From Pseudomonas sp. URMO17WK12:I11 (lineage in GTDB: Bacteria; Pseudomonadota; Gammaproteobacteria; Pseudomonadales; Pseudomonadaceae), in NCBI RefSeq assembly GCF_007677725.1, contig NZ_VEDF01000003.1, positions 186,001 through 250,000 of the forward strand: a stretch of 64,000 nt of DNA. Direction: 5' to 3'. Below, piece by piece: positions 23,839 to 32,391 of this stretch. Under the pieces are notes generated by a model. It was given only the letters and a program-made list of their open reading frames with translations. It was not told where the DNA came from and searched no databases. Numbering within the stretch: the first letter of the stretch is position 1; the number at the start of each line of letters is the position of its first letter. Position numbers and translations under genes: made by a program.

Positions 23839-24648
23839 TCAGATATGCAGGATGAATTCGCGGACCAGCTTGCTGCCGAAATAGGCCAGCATCAGCAGGC
23901 AGAACCCCGCCAGCGTCCAGCGGATCGCCTTGTGTCCGCGCCAGCCCAGGCGGGTGCGGCCCCACAACAGCACGCTGAAGACCACCCAGGCCACGCAGGC
24001 CAGCGAGGTCTTGTGCACCAGGTGCTGGGCGAACAGGTTTTCAAGGAACAACCAGCCTGAAATAAGCGACAGCGACAGCAGGCACCATCCCGCCCAGAGA
24101 AACCCGAACAGCAGGCTTTCCATGGTTTGCAGCGGCGGGAAGTTGCGGATCAGCCCTGAGGGGTGCTTGTGCTTGAGCTGGTGATCCTGCAGCAGCAGCA
24201 ACAGCGACTGGAATACGGCGATGGTGAACAAGCCATAGGCAAGGATCGACAGCAGGATGTGCGCGAGAATACCCGGCTCTTCGTCGATCAGCGGCACCGT
24301 GCCGGCCGGGGCGAATTGCGCCAGCAGGGCGGTGATGGCGCCCAGCGGGAACAACAGCACCAGCAGGTTTTCCACCGGAATGCGCAGGCAGGCCAGCAGG
24401 GTGAGGGTGATCACGGCCACGGCGATCAGGCTGGCGGCGCTGAAGAAGTCCAGGCTCAGGCCCAGTGGGGTGATCAGTTGGAAGAACAGCGCGCCGCCCT
24501 GGGCGAGCACTGCAACCGCACCGAGCAGGCCCAGCAGGCGTTTGTCGGCCTTGCGGCCCTGGGCCAGATTGGCGCCTTGATACAGGGCCGCCGCCATGTA
24601 CAGGCCGGCAGCGATCAGATTGGGGATGAGGCTTGGAGAAGAGACCAT
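23839..24648 (-). CDS. CcsA-like cytochrome c assembly-related membrane protein (YpjD type)
   Basis: A 269-residue protein with about eight transmembrane spans, from the CcmC/CcsA superfamily branch called YpjD in E. coli. The full tryptophan-rich haem-handling motif of true CcsA is not evident, so involvement in haem delivery is unproven. A linear arrangement IL..ALYQGANL at the N-terminus and SLISGWLFLENLF plus HKTSLACVAWVVFS near the C-terminus are family-typical. It is divergent from ffh and heads the operon with the CNNM gene. Confidence 0.85.
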   Translation of the reverse strand: MVSSPSLIPNLIAAGLYMAAALYQGANLAQGRKADKRLLGLLGAVAVLAQGGALFFQLITPLGLSLDFFSAASLIAVAVITLTLLACLRIPVENLLVLLFPLGAITALLAQFAPAGTVPLIDEEPGILAHILLSILAYGLFTIAVFQSLLLLLQDHQLKHKHPSGLIRNFPPLQTMESLLFGFLWAGWCLLSLSLISGWLFLENLFAQHLVHKTSLACVAWVVFSVLLWGRTRLGWRGHKAIRWTLAGFCLLMLAYFGSKLVREFILHI

Positions 24649-24699
24649 AAGTCCTGGGGTGCAGAGCCCATAAAGGAGTGGAGTTTGGCATAGAGCGCC

Positions 24700-24726
24700 G
24701 CGAGCGGCTAGCGGCTAGCCGCTCGC
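24700..24726. repeat. 27-bp near-perfect palindrome between ypjD-like gene and ffh
   Basis: Arms of 13 bp (GCGAGCGGCTAGC and its exact complement) around one central base. The sequence also contains a direct repeat GCGGCTA. It lies 43 bp before the ffh -10 and 52 bp upstream of the divergent gene, so it could be a regulator site or a cruciform-forming element. Confidence 0.7.
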
Positions 24727-24744
24727 GCGTGGCTTGCCGAACGG

Positions 24745-24774
24745 TTACCGCTCGCGGGCGGACTCGGCTATAAT
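24745..24774 (+). promoter_or_regulatory. Probable sigma-70 promoter of ffh
   Basis: Perfect -10 TATAAT at 24769-24774, with a weak -35 TTACCG at 24745-24750, spacer 18. The start codon is 86 bp downstream. Confidence 0.6.
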
Positions 24775-24859
24775 CGCCGCCTTGCTGTGCCTTGGGGGTG
24801 TGCATTTCCTTCCGCGGCGCCTGACAAACCTCGGCTTTACTGGGCCTGAAAGGATCACC

Positions 24860-26236
24860 ATGTTCGAAAACCTGACCGACCGCCTGTCACAGACGCTGCG
24901 CCACGTCACCGGCAAGGCCAAGCTGACCGAAGACAACATCAAGGACACCCTGCGCGAAGTGCGCATGGCCCTGCTCGAGGCCGACGTTGCCCTGCCGGTG
25001 GTCAAGGATTTCGTCAATAGCGTTAAAGAGCGCGCCGTCGGCACCGAAGTGTCGCGCAGCCTGACCCCCGGCCAGGCCTTCGTCAAGATCGTCCAGGCCG
25101 AGCTGGAAAGCCTGATGGGCGCAGCCAACGAAGACCTCGCGCTGAACGCCGCACCGCCAGCCGTGGTGCTGATGGCGGGCCTGCAGGGTGCCGGTAAGAC
25201 CACCACCGCCGGCAAGCTGGCGCGCTTTCTCAAAGAGCGCAAGAAAAAGAGCGTGATGGTGGTATCCGCCGACGTCTACCGTCCAGCGGCCATCAAACAG
25301 CTGGAAACGTTGGCCAACGACATCGGCGTGACCTTCTTCCCGTCCGACATCAGTCAGAAGCCGGTGGCCATCGCCGAGGCGGCGATCCGCGAAGCCAAGC
25401 TCAAGTTCATCGACGTGGTGATCGTCGACACTGCCGGTCGCCTGCACATCGATGCCGACATGATGGACGAGATCAAGGCCCTGCACGCCGCGGTCAAGCC
25501 GATCGAAACGCTGTTCGTGGTCGACGCCATGACCGGCCAGGACGCCGCCAACACCGCCAAGGCCTTCGGTGAAGCACTGCCGTTGACCGGCGTGGTGCTG
25601 ACCAAGGTTGACGGTGATGCCCGTGGCGGTGCTGCGCTGTCGGTACGCGCGATCACCGGCAAGCCGATCAAGTTCATCGGTATGGGTGAGAAGAGCGAAG
25701 CCCTCGAACCGTTCCACCCCGACCGCGTCGCCTCGCGCATCCTCGGCATGGGTGATGTGCTCAGCCTGATCGAGCAGGCCGAGCAGACCATCGACAAGGC
25801 CAAGGCCGACAAACTGGCCAAGAAGCTCAAGAAGGGCAAAGGCTTCGATCTCGAAGACTTCCGCGACCAGTTGCAGCAAATGAAGAACATGGGTGGCCTC
25901 GGCGGCCTGATGGACAAGCTGCCGAGCATCGGTGGGGTCAACCTGTCGCAGATGGGCAATGCCCAGGGCGCGGCAGAGAAACAGTTCAAGCAGATGGAGG
26001 CGATCATCAACTCCATGACCCCGGCCGAACGCCGCGATCCCGACCTGATCAGCGGCTCGCGCAAGCGCCGCATCGCCCTGGGTTCCGGTACCCAGGTGCA
26101 GGACATCGGCCGGCTGATCAAGCAGCACAAGCAGATGCAGAAGATGATGAAGAAGTTCTCCACCAAAGGTGGCATGTCCAAGATGATGCGCGGCCTCGGT
26201 GGCATGCTGCCAGGCGGCGGCATGCCCAAGCTGTAA
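24860..26236 (+). CDS. ffh: Signal recognition particle GTPase Ffh
   Basis: Binds 4.5S RNA and signal sequences of nascent inner-membrane proteins and delivers ribosomes to FtsY. 458 residues from ATG 24860, preceded by AAGGATCACC; the frame is open further upstream but the MFENLTDRLS start is universal. N domain, then G domain with GLQGAGKTTTAGKLA (P loop), DTAGRLHID and TKVDGDARGG, then a methionine-rich M domain (QMKNMGGLGG, KQMQKMMKKF, MMRGLGGMLPGGGMPKL). Complete. Confidence 0.99.
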   Translation: MFENLTDRLSQTLRHVTGKAKLTEDNIKDTLREVRMALLEADVALPVVKDFVNSVKERAVGTEVSRSLTPGQAFVKIVQAELESLMGAANEDLALNAAPPAVVLMAGLQGAGKTTTAGKLARFLKERKKKSVMVVSADVYRPAAIKQLETLANDIGVTFFPSDISQKPVAIAEAAIREAKLKFIDVVIVDTAGRLHIDADMMDEIKALHAAVKPIETLFVVDAMTGQDAANTAKAFGEALPLTGVVLTKVDGDARGGAALSVRAITGKPIKFIGMGEKSEALEPFHPDRVASRILGMGDVLSLIEQAEQTIDKAKADKLAKKLKKGKGFDLEDFRDQLQQMKNMGGLGGLMDKLPSIGGVNLSQMGNAQGAAEKQFKQMEAIINSMTPAERRDPDLISGSRKRRIALGSGTQVQDIGRLIKQHKQMQKMMKKFSTKGGMSKMMRGLGGMLPGGGMPKL

Positions 26237-26251
26237 GCGCTATTCCGGGTG

Positions 26252-26276
26252 CCTGCCTGCTGTGCGGGCAGGCCCC
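26252..26276 (+). terminator. Possible hairpin 3' of ffh
   Basis: GCCTGCC and GGGCAGGC arms around an 8-10 nt loop, about 15 bp after the ffh stop, with no T-run. It may attenuate ffh transcription ahead of the rpsP operon. Confidence 0.35.
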
Positions 26277-26368
26277 AGAACCCCCGCCCCGGCGGGATAA
26301 CCGCCGCCAAACGCGCGGCTCAACCGGCAAATCTGGACGCCACGGCAGGGCCATGGCGAAAAAGGCAT

Positions 26369-26397
26369 TTGCAAATGTCCGTGTATTCCCCGAGAAT
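26369..26397 (+). promoter_or_regulatory. Candidate promoter of the rpsP-rimM-trmD-rplS operon
   Basis: TTGCAA at 26369-26374, 17-bp spacer, GAGAAT at 26392-26397; four matches of six in each box. A second possibility is TTGGCA at 26428-26433 with GACTAT 17 bp later. The gap between ffh and rpsP (235 bp) is large enough for its own promoter and a leader. Confidence 0.35.
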
Positions 26398-26471
26398 ATG
26401 CGGCCTTTTGGGCACCCATGTGCCTATTTGGCATTCAGATTCGCAGTACCGACTATAGGAACAATGTTCAC

Positions 26472-26723
26472 ATGGTAACCATTCGTCTTGCCCGTGGCGG
26501 CTCGAAAAAGCGCCCGTTCTACCACCTGACCGTGACCAACTCGCGTAACGCCCGTGACGGCCGTTTCGTTGAGCGCGTAGGTTTCTTCAACCCAATCGCT
26601 TCTGGCGCTGAAGTCAAGCTGTCGGTCAACCAAGAGCGCGTCACCTACTGGCTGAGCCAGGGTGCACAGCCGTCTGAGCGCGTTGCTCAGCTGCTGAAGG
26701 ACGCTGCCAAGGCCGCTGCCTGA
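26472..26723 (+). CDS. rpsP: 30S ribosomal protein S16
   Basis: 83 residues starting [17 protein letters not shown], the universal S16 N-terminus, with [19 protein letters not shown] in the core. S16 binds 16S rRNA early in 30S assembly. ATG 26472 is used; an upstream ATG at 26418 in frame is not. First gene of the rpsP-rimM-trmD-rplS operon, 5 bp before rimM. Confidence 0.99.
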   Translation: MVTIRLARGGSKKRPFYHLTVTNSRNARDGRFVERVGFFNPIASGAEVKLSVNQERVTYWLSQGAQPSERVAQLLKDAAKAAA

Positions 26724-26728
26724 ACAGT

Positions 26729-27265
26729 ATGAACGCGACGCCAGAAAAGGCTGACGACCTCATCGTTGTCGGCAAGATTTTTTCGGTTCACGGCGTTCGC
26801 GGCGAGGTGAAGGTGTATTCCTTTACCGATCCGATTGAAAACCTGTTGGATTATCCACGCTGGACGCTTCGGCACGAAGGCACGGTAAAACAGGTCGAGC
26901 TGGTCAACGGTCGTGGCTCCCAAAAGGGCCTGGTCGTGAAGCTCAAAGGCCTCGAGGATCGCGACGAAGCCCGTCTTCTGAGCGGTTACGAAATCTGCAT
27001 ACCGCGGAGCCTTTTGCCCAACCTGGCCGCTGACGAGTACTACTGGTACCAGTTGGTAGGTCTGAAGGTCATCAACCAGGACGAACAGCTGTTCGGCAAG
27101 GTCGATCACCTGTTGGAGACCGGCGCGAACGATGTAATGGTGGTCAAGCCCTGCGCAGGCAGCCTGGATGATCGCGAGCGTTTGTTGCCCTATACGGCGC
27201 AGTGCGTGCTCGGTATCGACCTGGAAGCAGGCGTGATGCGAGTCGAATGGGACGCGGACTTCTAA
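26729..27265 (+). CDS. rimM: Ribosome maturation factor RimM
   Basis: 178 residues. The RimM N-terminal barrel (VGKIFSVHGVRGEVKVYSFTDP) binds S19 during 30S head maturation, followed by a PRC-barrel domain with YYWYQLVGLKV. Length normal. It lies 5 bp after rpsP and 3 bp before trmD, so translational coupling is likely. Confidence 0.98.
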   Translation: MNATPEKADDLIVVGKIFSVHGVRGEVKVYSFTDPIENLLDYPRWTLRHEGTVKQVELVNGRGSQKGLVVKLKGLEDRDEARLLSGYEICIPRSLLPNLAADEYYWYQLVGLKVINQDEQLFGKVDHLLETGANDVMVVKPCAGSLDDRERLLPYTAQCVLGIDLEAGVMRVEWDADF

Positions 27266-27268
27266 ACG

Positions 27269-28021
27269 ATGGGTAACCTTCGCGTAGACGTCATCACGTT
27301 GTTCCCCGAGATGTTCTCGGCCATCACGGAGTACGGCATTACCAGCCGCGCGGTGAAACAAGGGTTGCTTCAGGTGACCTGCTGGAACCCGCGGGACTAC
27401 ACCACAGATCGCCACCATACCGTGGATGATCGGCCGTTTGGCGGTGGTCCGGGCATGGTGATGAAAATCAAGCCTCTGGAAGACGCCCTGGTTAGCGCCA
27501 GGCAGGCGACCGGAGCATCGGCGAAGGTGATCTACCTCTCGCCGCAAGGCCGCAAGCTGACTCAGCAGGCGGTCAAAGGCCTGGCCGAACAGGAATCGTT
27601 GATCCTGATCGCCGGTCGTTATGAAGGCATCGACGAGCGCTTTATCGAGGCTCATGTCGATGAGGAGTGGTCGATTGGCGACTATGTGCTTTCCGGTGGC
27701 GAGCTGCCGGCCATGGTACTGATCGATGCGGTTACACGGCTGCTGCCCGGAGCTTTAGGGCATGTGGACTCGGCGGAGGAAGACTCCTTCACCGACGGTC
27801 TGCTCGATTGCCCGCACTACACCCGGCCTGAGGTGTATGCGGATCAGCGTGTTCCCGACGTGTTGCTAAGTGGCAACCATGCACATATCCGGCGTTGGCG
27901 GATGAAGCAGTCCCTTGGTAGGACCTTCGAACGGCGCGCCGATCTTCTGGAAAGTCGCTCGCTTTCTGGAGAAGAGAAGAAGCTGCTCGAGGAATATCTC
28001 CGCGAGCGGGACGATAGTTAA
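27269..28021 (+). CDS. trmD: tRNA (guanine37-N1)-methyltransferase
   Basis: 250-residue SPOUT (knotted) methyltransferase that makes m1G37 next to the anticodon of tRNAs reading CNN and prevents +1 slippage. Visible landmarks are [10 protein letters not shown] at the N-terminus, [14 protein letters not shown], the AdoMet-binding knot segment [12 protein letters not shown], and [15 protein letters not shown] followed by a catalytic Asp near DAVTRLLPG. Canonical length and operon position. Confidence 0.99.
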   Translation: MGNLRVDVITLFPEMFSAITEYGITSRAVKQGLLQVTCWNPRDYTTDRHHTVDDRPFGGGPGMVMKIKPLEDALVSARQATGASAKVIYLSPQGRKLTQQAVKGLAEQESLILIAGRYEGIDERFIEAHVDEEWSIGDYVLSGGELPAMVLIDAVTRLLPGALGHVDSAEEDSFTDGLLDCPHYTRPEVYADQRVPDVLLSGNHAHIRRWRMKQSLGRTFERRADLLESRSLSGEEKKLLEEYLRERDDS

Positions 28022-28063
28022 ACGTATCGATGGTGGATCACGTATCCATCTTAGGAGCACAGC

Positions 28064-28414
28064 ATGACCAACAAAATCATCCAGCAGCTCGAAGCCGAGC
28101 AGATGAGCAAGGAAATCCCGACCTTCGCACCAGGCGACACCGTTGTCGTTCAGGTTAAAGTGAAGGAAGGTGATCGTTCCCGTCTGCAGGCGTTCGAAGG
28201 CGTTGTCATCGCCAAGCGTAACCGCGGTCTGAACAGCGCCTTCACCGTGCGCAAGATCTCCAGCGGCGTAGGCGTTGAGCGTACCTTCCAGACCTACAGC
28301 CCGCAGATCGACAGCCTGGCCGTGAAACGTCGTGGTGACGTGCGTAAAGCCAAGCTGTACTACCTGCGCGACCTGTCCGGCAAAGCCGCTCGCATCAAGG
28401 AAAAACTGTCCTGA
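28064..28414 (+). CDS. rplS: 50S ribosomal protein L19
   Basis: 116 residues with the conserved [16 protein letters not shown] and the [13 protein letters not shown] core; a 30S-50S interface protein. TAGGAGCACAGC precedes the ATG as a strong ribosome binding site. It ends the operon and is followed by a clear terminator. Confidence 0.99.
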   Translation: MTNKIIQQLEAEQMSKEIPTFAPGDTVVVQVKVKEGDRSRLQAFEGVVIAKRNRGLNSAFTVRKISSGVGVERTFQTYSPQIDSLAVKRRGDVRKAKLYYLRDLSGKAARIKEKLS

Positions 28415-28450
28415 GTACAGTTTGCCCGGTGGCCGAGGCCGCCTAGCGAG

Positions 28451-28477
28451 AAAAAGCAGCCTTCGGGCTGCTTTTTT
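28451..28477 (+). terminator. Intrinsic terminator of the rpsP operon
   Basis: AAAAAGCAGCC, loop TTCG, GGCTGCTTTTTT: an 11-bp stem with a stable tetraloop and a run of six T, 37 bp after the rplS stop. Confidence 0.95.
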
Positions 28478-28507
28478 GCGTTTGAAAACCTGTTAAAAGT
28501 GACAGCC

Positions 28508-28915
28508 ATGACCCCTCGAGACCTGGAAATTCAACGCCGCACCGCGTTGTCGGTAACGCGCGTGACCAAGGCGGTGTTCCCCAATACCACCAACCACCAC
28601 AACACCTTGTTCGGCGGTACCGCACTGGCGTGGATGGATGAAGTGTCATTCATTGCGGCCACGCGCTTTTGCCGACTGCCGCTGGTGACCGTGTCCACCG
28701 ACCGCATCGACTTCAAGCACCCGATACCCGCGGGCTCGATCGTCGAGCTGGTAGGTACGGTGGTGAAAGTCGGCAATACCAGTTTGCAGGTCGAGGTCGA
28801 GGTGTTGGTCGAGAACATGTACCTGGACGGGCGCGAGCGGGCCATCCATGGCGTGTTCAGCTTCGTCGCCATTGACGAAGACAAGCGCCCGGTGCCGGTG
28901 CTGCCACAGCGCTGA
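28508..28915 (+). CDS. Acyl-CoA thioesterase, hotdog fold (YciA/cytosolic type)
   Basis: 135 residues from ATG 28508; a GTG nine bases upstream would add three residues. The hotdog motif FPNTTNHHNTLFGGTALAWM, with the N-H-x-x-x-x-F-G-G pattern, and the FKHPIPAGSIVELVG strand place it with YciA/BACH acyl-CoA thioesterases, which release free CoA from medium and long acyl-CoA. The catalytic Asp equivalent is in AWMDEVS. It is monocistronic, with a terminator upstream and a hairpin downstream. Confidence 0.9.
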   Translation: MTPRDLEIQRRTALSVTRVTKAVFPNTTNHHNTLFGGTALAWMDEVSFIAATRFCRLPLVTVSTDRIDFKHPIPAGSIVELVGTVVKVGNTSLQVEVEVLVENMYLDGRERAIHGVFSFVAIDEDKRPVPVLPQR

Positions 28916-28924
28916 GCCAGACGC

Positions 28925-28959
28925 GGGCCTTGCAGAGCCGCGCCTGCGGTGCAAGGCCC
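28925..28959 (+). terminator. Hairpin 3' of the thioesterase gene
   Basis: Ten-base perfect arms GGGCCTTGCA and TGCAAGGCCC around a 15-nt loop, nine bases after the stop. No T-run, so it is a stabilising or weak terminating structure. Confidence 0.5.
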
Positions 28960-29026
28960 GATTGATCACGACAGCCCCAAGCCGCTGTGAAACACTACGC
29001 CCCTCTCCAAGAACCAGCTGCCCCGA

Positions 29027-29923
29027 ATGCCTGCCCTAGACCATCCTCTGATCGACCAATTCCTCGACGCCCTGTGGCTTGAAAAAGGCCTGTCCGACAA
29101 CACCCGCATGTCCTATCGCAGCGACCTGGCCCTGTTCAACGGCTGGCTGGAGGAGCACGGGATAAGCTTGCCCGATGCCGGTCGCGAGCTGATTCTCGAT
29201 CACCTCGCCTGGCGCCTGGAGCAAGGCTACAAGCCGCGCTCGACGGCCCGTTTTCTGTCCGGTCTGCGTGGCTTCTTTCGCTATCTGCTGCGCGAGAAGC
29301 TGATCGCCGTCGACCCCACCTTGCAGGTCGACATGCCACAGCTGGGTCGGCCGTTGCCCAAGTCATTGTCCGAGGCCGATGTCGAAGCGCTGCTACAAGC
29401 GCCGGAGCTGGGCGAGGCGATCGGCCAACGTGACCGCGCCATGCTCGAGGTCCTCTACGCCTGCGGCCTGCGGGTCACCGAGCTGGTCAGCCTGACGCTC
29501 GATCAGGTCAATCTGCGCCAGGGCGTAATGCGGGTCATGGGCAAAGGCGGCAAAGAGCGCCTGGTGCCGATGGGCGAGGAGGCCGTGGTGTGGCTGGAGC
29601 GCTACCTGCGTAATGGCCGCGCCGAACTGCTCAATGGTCGTCCCAGCGACGTGCTGTTCCCCAGTCAGCGAGGCGAGCAGATGACGCGCCAGACGTTCTG
29701 GCACCGTATCAAGCACCACGCGCGGGCCGCGGGAATCGACAAGCCGTTGTCGCCGCATACCCTGCGACACGCCTTCGCCACCCACCTGCTCAATCACGGC
29801 GCAGACCTGCGGGTGGTGCAGATGCTGCTCGGCCACAGCGACCTGTCGACCACGCAGATCTATACCCATGTGGCCAAGGCCCGCCTGCAGCAACTGCACG
29901 CCCAGCATCACCCACGTGGATGA
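29027..29923 (+). CDS. xerD: Site-specific tyrosine recombinase XerD
   Basis: 298 residues: N-terminal SAM-like core-binding domain (residues about 8-95) and C-terminal catalytic domain. With XerC it resolves chromosome dimers at dif under FtsK control. Catalytic residues: Arg in CGLRVTELVSL, Lys in GKGGKERLVP, HxxR in SPHTLRHAFATHLL, the second His in LLGHSDLSTTQ, and the Tyr in IYTHV. All are present. It precedes dsbC as in other Pseudomonas. Confidence 0.98.
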   Translation: MPALDHPLIDQFLDALWLEKGLSDNTRMSYRSDLALFNGWLEEHGISLPDAGRELILDHLAWRLEQGYKPRSTARFLSGLRGFFRYLLREKLIAVDPTLQVDMPQLGRPLPKSLSEADVEALLQAPELGEAIGQRDRAMLEVLYACGLRVTELVSLTLDQVNLRQGVMRVMGKGGKERLVPMGEEAVVWLERYLRNGRAELLNGRPSDVLFPSQRGEQMTRQTFWHRIKHHARAAGIDKPLSPHTLRHAFATHLLNHGADLRVVQMLLGHSDLSTTQIYTHVAKARLQQLHAQHHPRG

Positions 29924-30076
29924 ATGTTTTTCATGTTCCGCCGACCGGTCCATGCCGAGCCCTTCATCGTCAGCGCGATGTGGTAGGCTTGGGCGGTTTG
30001 CACCAGGGCCCGTACGGTTGCCGCGTTTTTTCCGCAGGCAACACCCTCCGGCCCTGTTCGCCCTCAGGAGTTTCCC

Positions 30077-30835
30077 ATGCGCGTGACCCAGTTGTTCGCC
30101 GCCGCCGCGTTGGCGCTGGCCAGTACCTTTGCCTTTGCCGCAGCCGACAGCACTGCCGGTGCCGAACAGGCAATCCGCAAGTCGTTGCAGAACCTGGAGC
30201 TCGACGTGCCGGTGGAAAGCGTGGCCAGCAGCCCGCTCAACGGCCTGTATGAAGTCAAGCTGCAAGGCGGGCGCGTGCTGTACGCCAGCGCTGACGGCCA
30301 ATACGTGATGCAGGGCTACCTGTACCAGCTGCAGGATGGCAAGCCGGTCAACCTCACCGAGAAGACCGAGCGCGCCGGCGTTGCCAAGCTCATCAATGGC
30401 ATTCCGGCAGCCGAAACCGTGGTTTACCCGGCCAAGGGCCAGACCAAGTCGCACATAACCGTCTTTACCGACACCACCTGCCCGTACTGCCACAAGCTGC
30501 ACGCCGAAGTGCCTGAGCTCAACCGCCGCGGTATCGAAGTGCGCTACGTCGCCTTCCCGCGCCAGGGCCTGGGCTCGGCAGGTGACCAGCAGTTGCAGGC
30601 GGTATGGTGCTCCAGCGACCGCCGCGCAGCCATGGACAGCATGGTCGAAGGCAAGGAAATCAAGGCCGCCAAGTGCGCCAACCCGGTTGGCAAGCAGTTC
30701 GAGCTGGGCCAGCAGATCGGGGTCAACGGCACGCCGGCCATCGTTCTGGAGAGCGGTCAGGTGATCCCGGGTTATCAGCCGGCGCCGCAGGTCGCCAAAC
30801 TGGCCCTGGCCGGCGCTCAGCAAGCCGCCAAGTAA
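30077..30835 (+). CDS. dsbC: Thiol:disulfide interchange protein DsbC
   Basis: 252 residues with a signal peptide (AAAALALASTFAFA), an N-terminal dimerisation domain, and a thioredoxin-like domain with the active site TTCPYCHKLH. Periplasmic disulfide isomerase kept reduced by DsbD. The cis-Pro loop is at NGTPAIVLESG. CAGGAGTTTCCC precedes the ATG. A second Cys pair in the C-terminal half (WCSSDRR and AKCANPV) matches the structural disulfide of DsbC. Confidence 0.97.
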   Translation: MRVTQLFAAAALALASTFAFAAADSTAGAEQAIRKSLQNLELDVPVESVASSPLNGLYEVKLQGGRVLYASADGQYVMQGYLYQLQDGKPVNLTEKTERAGVAKLINGIPAAETVVYPAKGQTKSHITVFTDTTCPYCHKLHAEVPELNRRGIEVRYVAFPRQGLGSAGDQQLQAVWCSSDRRAAMDSMVEGKEIKAAKCANPVGKQFELGQQIGVNGTPAIVLESGQVIPGYQPAPQVAKLALAGAQQAAK

Positions 30836-30917
30836 TCAATTCAGTACGCCGTCGTCATGGGGTGACGGCATGTTTCACGGCCGGCGAAGGCGCCGTCCGT
30901 TCAATGGGGAGTTCACA

Positions 30918-32222
30918 GTGAAACCGGTCAAAGTAGGCATCTGTGGGTTAGGGACCGTCGGTGGCGGTACCTTCAATGTACTTCAGCGCAACGCCGAGGA
31001 GATTGCCCGCCGTGCCGGGCGCGGTATTGAAGTGGCCCAGATCGCCATGCGCTCGCCCAACCCGAACTGCCAGATTACCGGTACCCCCATTACCGCTGAT
31101 GTGTTCGAAGTGGCGTGCAACCCAGAGATCGATATCGTCATCGAGCTGATCGGTGGCTACACCGTGGCCCGTGATCTGGTGCTCAAGGCCATCGATAACG
31201 GCAAGCATGTGGTCACCGCGAACAAGGCGCTGATCGCCGTGCATGGCAACGAGATCTTTGCCAAGGCTCGCGAGAAAGGCGTCATTGTCGCCTTCGAGGC
31301 CGCTGTCGCCGGTGGCATTCCGGTGATCAAGGCAATCCGCGAAGGCCTGTCGGCCAACCGCATCAACTGGCTGGCTGGCATCATCAACGGCACCGGCAAT
31401 TTCATCCTCACCGAAATGCGTGAAAAGGGCCGCGCGTTCCCGGACGTGCTGGCCGAAGCCCAGGCCCTGGGTTATGCCGAAGCCGACCCGACCTTCGATG
31501 TCGAGGGCATCGACGCCGCGCACAAGCTGACCATCCTGGCATCCATCGCCTTCGGTATCCCGCTGCAGTTCGACAAGGCCTACACCGAGGGCATCACCCA
31601 GCTGACCACCGCCGATGTGAACTACGCCGAAGCCCTGGGCTATCGCATCAAGCACCTGGGCGTGGCTCGCCGCACTGCCGAGGGCATCGAGCTGCGCGTG
31701 CACCCGACCCTGATCCCCAGCGACCGCCTGATCGCCAACGTCAACGGCGTGATGAACGCGGTGATGGTCAACGGCGATGCAGCAGGTTCGACCCTCTACT
31801 ACGGCGCGGGCGCCGGCATGGAGCCAACCGCTTCGTCGGTGGTTGCAGACCTGGTCGATGTGGTACGAGCCATGACGTCGGACCCTGAGAACCGCGTACC
31901 CCACCTGGCCTTCCAGCCAGACTCGCTGTCGGCCCATCCGATCCTGCCGATCGAGGCGTGCGAAAGTGCCTATTACCTGCGCATTCAGGCCAAGGACCAC
32001 CCTGGCGTGCTGGCGCAGGTGGCGAGCATCCTCTCCGAGCGCGGGATCAACATCGAGTCGATCATGCAGAAAGAAGCTGAGGAGCAGGATGGCCTGGTAC
32101 CGATGATCCTGCTGACCCACCGGGTTGTCGAGCAAGGTATCGATGATGCGATCGTCGCCCTCGAGGCGCTGCAGGATGTGGTCGGCAAGGTCGTGCGCAT
32201 CCGCGTCGAACAGCTTAACTAG
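30918..32222 (+). CDS. hom: Homoserine dehydrogenase
   Basis: 434 residues from GTG 30918, preceded by GGGGAG. NAD(P)-dependent reduction of aspartate semialdehyde to homoserine on the threonine/methionine branch. Nucleotide-binding GICGLGTVGGG near residue 10, NKALIAVHG with the catalytic region, GTGNFILTEM and DVEGIDAAHKL for substrate. A C-terminal ACT domain (from about residue 350; KDHPGVLAQVASILSERGIN) allows threonine feedback. The monofunctional form lacks an aspartokinase domain. Its TAG stop lies within the left arm of a repeat element; thrC follows. Confidence 0.98.
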   Translation: MKPVKVGICGLGTVGGGTFNVLQRNAEEIARRAGRGIEVAQIAMRSPNPNCQITGTPITADVFEVACNPEIDIVIELIGGYTVARDLVLKAIDNGKHVVTANKALIAVHGNEIFAKAREKGVIVAFEAAVAGGIPVIKAIREGLSANRINWLAGIINGTGNFILTEMREKGRAFPDVLAEAQALGYAEADPTFDVEGIDAAHKLTILASIAFGIPLQFDKAYTEGITQLTTADVNYAEALGYRIKHLGVARRTAEGIELRVHPTLIPSDRLIANVNGVMNAVMVNGDAAGSTLYYGAGAGMEPTASSVVADLVDVVRAMTSDPENRVPHLAFQPDSLSAHPILPIEACESAYYLRIQAKDHPGVLAQVASILSERGINIESIMQKEAEEQDGLVPMILLTHRVVEQGIDDAIVALEALQDVVGKVVRIRVEQLN

Positions 32223-32375
32223 CGGCAGGCTTCAAGCTGCAAGCTGCAACTAAAGGCAGCGCGCAGTCGAGGCTACGAACAGATTTCATTTAGCGGCAGG
32301 CAAGGAACCGCAGCCTCCGAGAGCAACGCCACCGGCTTGTTCCTGTAGCTTGCAGCTCGCAGCTTGCCGCTCAAA
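32221..32375. repeat. AGCTTGCAGC-type long inverted repeat between hom and thrC
   Basis: Left arm 32221-32250 and right arm about 32344-32375 are inverted copies (AGCGGCA, GCT, AAGCTGCAAGCT blocks with small gaps), separated by about 95 bp that contains a further partial copy (AGCGGCAGGCAAGG). The element's first bases form the TAG stop of hom. It separates two genes of the threonine pathway that must be transcribed together or from a promoter in this interval. Confidence 0.7.
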
Positions 32376-32391
32376 CCAAAGGTTTGCACCC

